Assembly: GCF_020510585.1 (NCBI RefSeq)
Contig: NZ_CP075190.1
Location: 3,036,001 to 3,100,000, forward strand
Source: Ferribacterium limneticum
GTDB taxonomy: Bacteria; Pseudomonadota; Gammaproteobacteria; Burkholderiales; Rhodocyclaceae
Reading direction: 5' to 3'
Length of the DNA stretch: 64,000 nucleotides
A model generated the notes under the pieces. That model saw only the letters and a program-made list of their open reading frames with translations. It ran no database searches and had not been told where the DNA came from. Every line of letters starts with the position of its first letter. The first letter of the stretch is position 1. Positions 57,881 to 64,000 of the stretch are shown here, piece after piece. The translations under genes were made by a program, and so were the position numbers.

Positions 57881-58786
57881 ATGAATGCCGCTACTTTTAA
57901 TATTGCCGCCGTCGAGCGCGACACCGGGCTCTCCAAGGATGTCCTGCGCATGTGGGAACGCCGCTACGGCTTTCCCGTGCCGAGCCGCGACAGCAATGGG
58001 GAACGCTGCTATCCGGCCGAGCAGGTGGATCGCCTGCGCCAGATAAAACGCCTGATGGATCTCGGACACCGGCCCGGCAAGCTGATCGCCACGCCACCGG
58101 AGGAACTGGGGGCACTGACCTCGCGCCGGTCAAAATCCGCGACAACGAATGCTGCCGTCGACGATGGCGATTTGGGCGAACTCCTCGCCCTGATCAAACA
58201 GCACGATGCCGCCGCCTATCAACAGGCCATGCAGCAGCGTCTGGCCCGGCAGGGCTTGCAGCGTTTTGTCCAGGACACTGTCGCGCCGCTAACGCGGCAG
58301 GTCGGCGAAAAATGGGAGGACGGCAGCTTCGAGGTTTTTGAGGAACACCTCTATACCGAGCTGACCAAGCGCCTGTTGCGCCAGGCCATCGCCACGCTGC
58401 CCGGCGGCCCGCGCGGACCGCGCGTGCTGCTCACCAGCGTGCCGGATGAACAGCACGTGCTCGGCCTGTTGATGGTCGAAGCCTTGTTCGCGCTGGAAGG
58501 CGCCGAGTGCATTCCGCTCGGCACGCAAATGCCGCTGCTCGAAATCGGCCGCGCCGCTGAGGCCCATCAGGCAGACATCGTTGCACTCTCCTTCTCGCTT
58601 GCCTTCCCGCAACGGCAGATTCCCGGCCTGCTCCAACAATTGCGCCTGGTCCTGCCGGAGAAGACGGTGCTGTGGGCGGGTGGCGGCGGCGTCACGCGCG
58701 TCACTAGGACAGGCGATGCCGAGCTGATCACGACGCTTGACGATGCGCTTGAGGCGCTGGCCACCTGGCGCCTGCAACACACTTGA
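57881..58786 (+). CDS. MerR regulator with cobalamin-binding domain (CarH/LitR-like photoreceptor)
   Basis: A 301-residue regulator. MerR helix-turn-helix at the start (FNIAAVERDTGLSKDVLRMWERRYGF), then a helical bundle and a B12-binding Rossmann domain. Signatures of AdoCbl photoreceptors are present: Trp145-x9-Glu155-His156 (KWEDGSFEVFEEH) and ExHxxG with His192 as the lower axial ligand (PDEQHVLGLL). The residue after Trp145 is Glu, where Thermus CarH has His132. I chose the ATG at 57881 (AGGA just upstream) over the TTG at 57866. It is expected to repress the divergent lipid cluster in the dark when B12 is bound. Confidence 0.9.
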   Translation: MNAATFNIAAVERDTGLSKDVLRMWERRYGFPVPSRDSNGERCYPAEQVDRLRQIKRLMDLGHRPGKLIATPPEELGALTSRRSKSATTNAAVDDGDLGELLALIKQHDAAAYQQAMQQRLARQGLQRFVQDTVAPLTRQVGEKWEDGSFEVFEEHLYTELTKRLLRQAIATLPGGPRGPRVLLTSVPDEQHVLGLLMVEALFALEGAECIPLGTQMPLLEIGRAAEAHQADIVALSFSLAFPQRQIPGLLQQLRLVLPEKTVLWAGGGGVTRVTRTGDAELITTLDDALEALATWRLQHT

Positions 58787-58876
58787 AAACAAGCCTCAAA
58801 AGCACTTCGGCGCCGGAGTGAACGGCGCCGAAGCTTGTTGTGGAATGCCTCGGGATCGCTCCGAGGCGACGACCGC

Positions 58877-59824
58877 TTAGGCCGCCTCTTCCATCGGCAC
58901 CAGGAAATCCTTGCTGATGCCGTTGCCGAGCATATAGATACGATCCATGAAATCGCTGAGCCATTCGTGCAGGCCATGCTCGAGCACGTCCTCGATTCGC
59001 CCGTAACGCAGATGGGCATGCAGCATGCCGGCCTGGCGCTGGGTTTCGCCCGAATTACTGTTGGCAACCAGATCGATATTCTTGACGACGCTGTTCAGGC
59101 AGAACTGCAGCGAACGCGGCATGTCCGGATTGAAGATGAGCAACTCGGCGACCCGTTCGGGCGTAATGACATCGCGGTAAACCTTGCGATAGACCTCGAA
59201 AGCCGAGACGGAACGGAGAAGCGCGCCCCATTCGTAGAAATCGGTCGCCCCTTCGTCGCCCTGCGGACGCAGCACGTGGTATTTGACGTCGAGGATGCGT
59301 GCCGTGTTGTCGGCGCGTTCAAGCAAGGTGCCGAGGCGGATGAAATGGTAGGCCTCATCCTGCAGCAGGGTGCCCAGCGTCGTACCGCGCGACAGCGACG
59401 AACGCATCTTGACCCACTCGAAGTAGTCGCCAATGCCGGCATTGAAGAGTTGATCGAAGGTCTTTTCACGCGCTTCGAGCCAGGTGGCGTTAAGCGTTTC
59501 CCACATTTCCGTGGTTAGCGTTCCGCGCACGGCGTGGGCGTTTTCACGCGCCATGCGCAGGCAGCTATGGATCGACGCAAAGTTGTCTGGATCGCTGACC
59601 ATGAATTTCAGGACATTTTCCCCGTTGACCGTGGAATATTTCTTTGCATAGGCCTCTTCGAGGCTGTTCAAGGCAATGATGGCGGCCCAACTCTGATTGA
59701 CCGCATCCAGCGATTGCGGCACCAAGGACATTTGCCAGGTGACATCCAGGAGGCGGGCAAGGTTCTCGGCGCGCTCGATGTAGCGCGACATCCAGAACAG
59801 GTGATCGGCAGTTCGACTCAGCAT
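58877..59824 (-). CDS. Alpha-E domain protein of the second ATP-grasp locus
   Basis: A 315-residue all-helical protein of the alpha-E family (DHLFWMSRYIERAENLARLLDVTWQMSL). It is equivalent to the C-terminal part of the fusion encoded at 27750-30269 and of similar length. A dispersed-repeat copy is translated here as YSTVNGENVLKFM near residues 62-75. It lies 3 nt downstream of the ATP-grasp gene. No transglutaminase gene follows, unlike in the first locus. Confidence 0.92.
   Translation of the reverse strand: MLSRTADHLFWMSRYIERAENLARLLDVTWQMSLVPQSLDAVNQSWAAIIALNSLEEAYAKKYSTVNGENVLKFMVSDPDNFASIHSCLRMARENAHAVRGTLTTEMWETLNATWLEAREKTFDQLFNAGIGDYFEWVKMRSSLSRGTTLGTLLQDEAYHFIRLGTLLERADNTARILDVKYHVLRPQGDEGATDFYEWGALLRSVSAFEVYRKVYRDVITPERVAELLIFNPDMPRSLQFCLNSVVKNIDLVANSNSGETQRQAGMLHAHLRYGRIEDVLEHGLHEWLSDFMDRIYMLGNGISKDFLVPMEEAA
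59603..59635 (-). repeat. Dispersed 37-bp element, copy 15 (inside alpha-E gene)
   Basis: Minus strand reads TTCCACGGTCAACGGGGAAA then ATGTCCTGAAATTCATG. The left half is nearly perfect and the right half degenerate. Sense orientation, read as STVNGENVLKF. Confidence 0.7.
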
Positions 59825-59827
59825 GAC

Positions 59828-61240
59828 TTAATCCTCCAGAACCCAGGTATCTTTGGTGCCGCCGCCCTGCGACGAATTGACGACGAGCGATCCCTTGGTC
59901 AGCGCGACACGGGTCAGGCCGCCCGGCACCATGTCCACACACTTGCCCGAGGACAGCACGAAGGGCCGCAGATCGAGGTGGCGCGGTGCGATGCCTTCTT
60001 CGACAAAGGTCGGACAATTCGACAGGGCCAGCGTCGGCTGGGCGATGTAACCATCCGGCTTGGCGATCAGCAACTGGCGGAAGTGTTCGATCTGCTCCCT
60101 GGTCGACGCCGGGCCGACCAACATGCCGTAACCGCCGGCGCCATGGACTTCCTTGACGACCAGTTTGGCCAGATTTTCAAGCACGTATTTGAGATCGTCC
60201 GGCTTGCGGCACATGTAGGTTGGCACGTTGTTGAGCGTCGGCTCCTCGCCGAGGTAGAAGCGGATCATGTCCGGGACGTACGGGTAGATCGACTTGTCGT
60301 CGGCAACGCCGGTGCCGATGGCATTGGACAGCGTGACGTTGCCGGCCTGGTAGGCCTTCAAAATGCCCGGCACGCCGAGCGACGAATCGGCGCGGAACGC
60401 AAGCGGATCCATGTAGTCGTCGTCGAGACGGCGGTAAATCACATCGACGCGCTGCGGCCCCTGCGTCGTGCGCATGTAGACCACCTCGTCCTTGACGAAG
60501 AGATCACGGCCTTCAACCAGCTCGACGCCCATCTGCTGAGCCAGGAAAGTGTGTTCGAAATAGGCGCTGTTGTAGGCGCCCGGGGTCAGCACGACGACGG
60601 TCGGGTTCGACACGCCCTTCGGGGCCACGGCGCGCAGCTTTTCGAGCAGCATGTCCGGGTAGTGCTGGACCGGTGCCACCTTGTGTTTGGCAAACAGTTC
60701 AGGAAAGAGGCGCATCATCATCTTGCGGTCTTCGAGCATGTACGAGACGCCGGACGGCACGCGCAGATTGTCCTCAAGGACGTAGAACTCGCCCTCGCCG
60801 GCGCGGACGATATCGACGCCAGCGATGTGGGCGTAGATATTGCCCGGCAAATCGACGCCCATCATTTCCGGGCGGAACTGGGCGTTGTTGAGCACCTGCT
60901 CGGCCGGAATCTTCCCAGCCTTGAGAATTTCCTGATCGTGATAGACGTCATGCAGAAACATATTGAGCGCCTTGACACGCTGGCGCAACCCGGAGCGCAG
61001 GGATTTCCATTCGGCCGATGGAATAACGCGGGGAATGATGTCGAACGGAATCAGGCGCTCCTTCCCCGCTTCCTCGCCATAAACGGCAAAGGTGATGCCG
61101 ACCCGGTGAAAGGCCAGATCGGCCTCGGCCCGCTTGCGGGCGATTCGCTCGGGCGGCGTCGCCTTGAGCCATGAATCGTAACCCTGATAGTGAGCTCGGA
61201 CGCCACCGTTGGCGTCCATCATTTCGTTGTAGAAATTCAT
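59828..61240 (-). CDS. Circularly permuted ATP-grasp protein (stand-alone)
   Basis: A 470-residue ligase-like protein. It shows the same blocks as the fused version: FEHTFLAQQMGVELVEGRDL, RRLDDDYMDPLAFR, LVVKEVHGAGGYGM and the C-terminal SSQGGGTKDTWVLED. Paired with alpha-E in a two-gene operon. The family is predicted to form amide bonds with ATP; acceptor and product are not known. Upstream is a 203-nt gap with the thiolase terminator, so it has its own promoter. Confidence 0.92.
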   Translation of the reverse strand: MNFYNEMMDANGGVRAHYQGYDSWLKATPPERIARKRAEADLAFHRVGITFAVYGEEAGKERLIPFDIIPRVIPSAEWKSLRSGLRQRVKALNMFLHDVYHDQEILKAGKIPAEQVLNNAQFRPEMMGVDLPGNIYAHIAGVDIVRAGEGEFYVLEDNLRVPSGVSYMLEDRKMMMRLFPELFAKHKVAPVQHYPDMLLEKLRAVAPKGVSNPTVVVLTPGAYNSAYFEHTFLAQQMGVELVEGRDLFVKDEVVYMRTTQGPQRVDVIYRRLDDDYMDPLAFRADSSLGVPGILKAYQAGNVTLSNAIGTGVADDKSIYPYVPDMIRFYLGEEPTLNNVPTYMCRKPDDLKYVLENLAKLVVKEVHGAGGYGMLVGPASTREQIEHFRQLLIAKPDGYIAQPTLALSNCPTFVEEGIAPRHLDLRPFVLSSGKCVDMVPGGLTRVALTKGSLVVNSSQGGGTKDTWVLED

Positions 61241-61386
61241 ATTGGACTCGTCGCTGAGGATGCTCTCAACACTAATTCAGCAGGTTCCATGCCACGGAAC
61301 AAAAGCGCACGAAATCAGTTAATTACAATTTCATAGCACGAGGGCGCGCCCCAATATAGTGCGGGGCAATTTCAATCTGGTGCAAA

Positions 61387-61418
61387 TAAAAAACCCACCG
61401 GATTGCTCCGGTGGGTTT
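61387..61418 (-). terminator. Terminator after the thiolase gene
   Basis: Stem ACCCACCGGA with TCCGGTGGGT around TTGC; minus direction ends in a T run. It lies 26 nt past the thiolase stop codon. Confidence 0.88.
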
Positions 61419-61443
61419 CTGTACAGCTGAAACGCCGAAGCGG

Positions 61444-62625
61444 TCAGGCGCGTTCGAAGATGACTGCAATACCTTGACCACCACCGATACACATGGTGAC
61501 CAGTGCGTACTTGCCACCGATACGCTCCAGTTCGTAGAGCGCCTTGGTGGCGATGAAGGCACCGGAACAGCCGACCGGATGACCGAGGGCGATGGCGCCG
61601 CCGTTCGGGTTGGTCTTGGCCGGATCAAGGCCAAGCACCTTGGCAACCGACAGGGCCTGGGCAGCAAAGGCTTCGTTGGATTCGATGACATCCATCTGGT
61701 CCAGGGTCAGGCCAGCCTTCTTGAGGGCCAGCTTGGTAGCCGGGATCGGACCTTCACCCATGATGTCGTTCGGCACGCCGGCAACGGCATAGCCAGCGAT
61801 GCGGGCACGGGCCTTCTGGCCATTCTTGGCAGCGACATCAGCCGCAGCCAGCACGAAGAAGGCAGCGCCGTCGTTGATGCCGGAAGCATTACCGGCAGTG
61901 ACGGTACCGTCCTTCTTGAAGGCCGGCTTCATCTTGGCCAGCGATTCCATGGTCGTACCACGCTTGAGGTGCTCGTCGGTATCGAACACGACATCGCCCT
62001 TGCGGGTCTGCTTGACGATAGGAACGATCTGCGACTTGAAGTAGCCGGCATCGATGGCAGCAGCAGCGCGGCGCTGCGATTCGACAGCGAAGGCATCCTG
62101 ATCTTCGCGGGTGAAGCCATGCTTGGTCGCCAGGTTTTCAGCCGTGATGCCCATGTGGCCAACGCCGAACGGGTCGGTCAGCACGGCAACCATGGAGTCG
62201 ATGGCCTTGGTGTCACCCATGCGGGCGCCGGAACGCAGCGACGGCATCAGGTAAGCAGCCTTAGACATGACTTCAACGCCGCCACCGATACCGTAGTCGG
62301 CATCGTTCAGCATGATGTTCTGGGCGGTGGTGACAATGCCTTGCAGACCGGAGGCGCACAGGCGGCTCACTTGCATGGCGACGGAATCCATCGACAGACC
62401 AGCCTGAATCGAGGCAACGCGGGAAACGTAAGCGTAGCGGGAATCAGTCGGCATCGTGGTGCCGACGGTAACGTAATTGATGGCTTGCGGATCAACACCG
62501 GAGCGGGCAATCGCTTCCTTCATGACAATGCCGGCGAGTTCCGTGCTTTCAAAATCAGCCAGGGAACCACCAAAAGCGCCGATGGGGGAACGAACTGCGC
62601 TTAGAACGACGACATCTCTGCTCAT
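61444..62625 (-). CDS. Acetyl-CoA acetyltransferase / beta-ketothiolase (BktB-like)
   Basis: A 393-residue thiolase, condensing or cleaving acyl-CoA units. Nucleophile Cys in SRLCASGLQG (near residue 89), His in GHPVGCSGA and the second Cys in CIGGGQG are intact. N-terminal similarity to BktB of Ralstonia (VVVLSAVRSPIGAFGGSL, ADYGIGGGVEVMSKAAYL) suggests a PHA or fatty-acid role, in keeping with the phasin gene 11 kb away. The start has AGGAG upstream. It is monocistronic with a terminator. Confidence 0.93.
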   Translation of the reverse strand: MSRDVVVLSAVRSPIGAFGGSLADFESTELAGIVMKEAIARSGVDPQAINYVTVGTTMPTDSRYAYVSRVASIQAGLSMDSVAMQVSRLCASGLQGIVTTAQNIMLNDADYGIGGGVEVMSKAAYLMPSLRSGARMGDTKAIDSMVAVLTDPFGVGHMGITAENLATKHGFTREDQDAFAVESQRRAAAAIDAGYFKSQIVPIVKQTRKGDVVFDTDEHLKRGTTMESLAKMKPAFKKDGTVTAGNASGINDGAAFFVLAAADVAAKNGQKARARIAGYAVAGVPNDIMGEGPIPATKLALKKAGLTLDQMDVIESNEAFAAQALSVAKVLGLDPAKTNPNGGAIALGHPVGCSGAFIATKALYELERIGGKYALVTMCIGGGQGIAVIFERA

Positions 62626-62647
62626 GTAAATCTCCTGTAAGAATTAT

Positions 62648-63571
62648 TCAGCCCACCAAGGTGGCAAGCCCTAACAAAAACAGCAACAACATCCACAACA
62701 CAGTAGCTCGCCAGACGAGGCCGACGGCACTCTGCATGAAATCCACATCGGCCGGATCACCCAGCCCCAGTTCGGCCCGATCGGACACCTCGACGCCATC
62801 GGCCACCGGCCGGCCCAACTGGACACCCAGCGCACCAGCACCGGCGGCGAGGACGATGCCAAGGTCGCGGTCCGGCCATTGCGCCGGCTGGGTACGCCAG
62901 CAATAAACCGCGTCCTCGAAGTCACCGACAATGGCGAATGCGGCAGCCGTAGTCCGGGAGGGCAACCAGTCGATCATACCGAAAACCAGCCGCGAGAATG
63001 CGGAAAAATTGGTTTGCTCGGCCATGTTTTTGGCATTCCAGCGGTCGCGAACAATGGCCGACAGGCGGTAGAGCAAGGCACCGCAAGGACCGGGCAGCAA
63101 AACGAACCAGAGCACGACGGCGAAGACGTGGCGATGCGAGGCAGCCAGCGCGCCCTCGATGGAGAGACGGGTGATATCTTCAGAGCCAAGGCCGTAGGTC
63201 GAAATGCCTTGCCACTCGGCAAGCAACTGGCGAGCCCGCTCAAGGTCGCCGAGGCGCAGGGCCAACTGAATTTCCGTGTAGTGATGGCTGAACTGGCGGA
63301 AGCCCATGGTCAGGTAAAGCACGCCAACGTTGAGTGCCCAGCCTAGCAGCGGGTTCAGTGAATAGAGCAGGCCGTAGGCGACGGCAAGCAGCGCCACCGG
63401 CAGCAGGACAGCCAGGCACCAGGCCAGCACGCCGTGCCGATAGGCGCCGGCATTGAAGCGGGATTCGATGAAATCAGCCCATGCGCCGAGAGGCTCGGCG
63501 ACTATGCGGCGATAATCAAGAGGTTGCAGTTGCTCGAGGAGGAAAACTGCGATGAGCGAGAGAAGACTCAT
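62648..63571 (-). CDS. CobD/CbiB-like membrane protein
   Basis: A 307-residue polytopic membrane protein with about five helices, of the CobD/CbiB-like family seen in many betaproteobacteria, where it is often not in a cobalamin operon. Blocks include HYTEIQLALRLGDLERARQLL and RLSIEGALAASHRHVFAVVLWFVLLPGPCGALLYRL. Whether it is an adenosylcobinamide-phosphate synthase or an AmpE-like protein is not clear. A B12-dependent regulator is encoded nearby, so B12 supply is relevant. Confidence 0.75.
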   Translation of the reverse strand: MSLLSLIAVFLLEQLQPLDYRRIVAEPLGAWADFIESRFNAGAYRHGVLAWCLAVLLPVALLAVAYGLLYSLNPLLGWALNVGVLYLTMGFRQFSHHYTEIQLALRLGDLERARQLLAEWQGISTYGLGSEDITRLSIEGALAASHRHVFAVVLWFVLLPGPCGALLYRLSAIVRDRWNAKNMAEQTNFSAFSRLVFGMIDWLPSRTTAAAFAIVGDFEDAVYCWRTQPAQWPDRDLGIVLAAGAGALGVQLGRPVADGVEVSDRAELGLGDPADVDFMQSAVGLVWRATVLWMLLLFLLGLATLVG

Positions 63572-63635
63572 GGGGTGCCGATGATTGCCGTATTCGGCTT
63601 ATTTTCATGTAGTAAAGTGCCACGATACCACAAGC

Positions 63636-64000
63636 TCAAGTACTGTGGAGAAGGCCAAGACGCTCGCTCAGCGAACGGATCATGCCGGCAGTGGCGCCCC
63701 AGATGAAATAGTCGCCGTAGGGCATGGCAAAGTAATTGCGCAGCGCACCGCGGTAATGCAACGAATGCTGTTGATGATTGGCCGGATCGAGCAGGAAGGC
63801 GAGCGGCACTTCGAAGACCTCGGCTACCTCGAACGGGTCGGGCCGCAAGTCGAACGGGGGCAGGACCAACGCGACAACGGGTGTGACGCGAAAGCCCGTT
63901 CCGGTCCTGTATTCAGGCAGGAAGCCGAGAATTTCGATGCGTTCGCGTGGCAGACCGATTTCTTCCTCGGTTTCACGCAAGGCGGTGTGCGATGGCGAAA
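63636..64000 (-). CDS. Nudix hydrolase (CoA pyrophosphatase-like), C-terminal part
   Basis: The gene runs off the right edge. The visible part has the Nudix box end (SPSHTALRETEEEIGL) and a C-terminal block FAMPYGDYFIWGATAGMIRSLSERL, as in CoA/NUDT7-type hydrolases that cleave CoA or nucleotide diphosphate derivatives. N-terminal residues are beyond the window. Confidence 0.85.
   Translation of the reverse strand, partial: SPSHTALRETEEEIGLPRERIEILGFLPEYRTGTGFRVTPVVALVLPPFDLRPDPFEVAEVFEVPLAFLLDPANHQQHSLHYRGALRNYFAMPYGDYFIWGATAGMIRSLSERLGLLHST

Overview
The window looks like a chromosomal segment of a GC-rich betaproteobacterium, most likely from the Rhodocyclales (Dechloromonas/Azonexus-like). 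This rests on the gene content and order (ndk next to rlmN, trxA-rho-rpmE, orn-M48 peptidase-cytochrome-rsgA), the dicarboxylate TRAP/DctA genes, the polyhydroxyalkanoate-type phasin and thiolase, and the large number of PAS-rich hybrid kinases. It was read by eye; no database search was run. I see no tRNA, rRNA, CRISPR array, prophage or complete insertion sequence.

Layout. 1-1.6 kb: rlmN (cut by the window edge), ndk and a small membrane-anchored protein. 1.7-9.1 kb: C4-dicarboxylate uptake, with a TRAP transporter (dctPQM), the DctA symporter and a divergent DctS/DctR two-component pair. A TGTGG-N4-CCACA palindrome lies upstream of both dctP and dctA and is a good candidate DctR operator. 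9.2-16.1 kb: housekeeping genes (trxA, rho, rpmE, a GT-C glycosyltransferase, orn, an M48 CAAX-type peptidase, a small cytochrome c, rsgA). 16.3-25.5 kb: a tightly packed operon of an HD-GYP response regulator and two giant hybrid kinases, each ending in an HPt domain. 25.5-33.7 kb: a minus-strand operon for an ATP-grasp/alpha-E/transglutaminase peptide-ligase type system plus an FAD protein; a second, smaller ATP-grasp + alpha-E pair lies at 58.9-61.2 kb. 33.9-45.2 kb: a VOC protein, a PAS kinase + HD-GYP pair, a GST, a PAS kinase/LuxR regulator pair and a third giant hybrid kinase. 45.3-49.3 kb: a c'-type cytochrome lipoprotein, two FAD oxidoreductases and an orphan membrane protein. 49.8-50.3 kb: a phasin. 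50.4-58.8 kb: a lipid-modification cluster (NTF2-like, SDR, DUF3833, MFS, chalcone-isomerase-like, CFA-synthase-like, DUF1365, FAD amine-oxidase-like). It is read away from a divergent MerR regulator that keeps the cobalamin-binding signature of CarH/LitR photoreceptors. 61.4-64 kb: a thiolase, a CobD/CbiB-like membrane protein and a truncated Nudix hydrolase.

The most unusual feature is a dispersed element of about 37 bp. Its core is CCACGGTCAACCGGAAA, followed by a short A/T-rich stretch and GGCCAATTTTGAAAT. I count 15 copies between 13.6 and 59.7 kb. About half lie inside protein-coding genes and are translated in at least four different frames/orientations, including two copies in one FAD enzyme and copies that form part of a lipoprotein signal peptide and of a membrane helix. 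Another copy sits in the loop of a ~540 bp imperfect inverted repeat that splits the lipid operon. The other highlights are the two ATP-grasp loci, the CarH-like regulator with phased TTTGT/ACAAA half-sites in its divergent promoter, and the candidate DctR operators.
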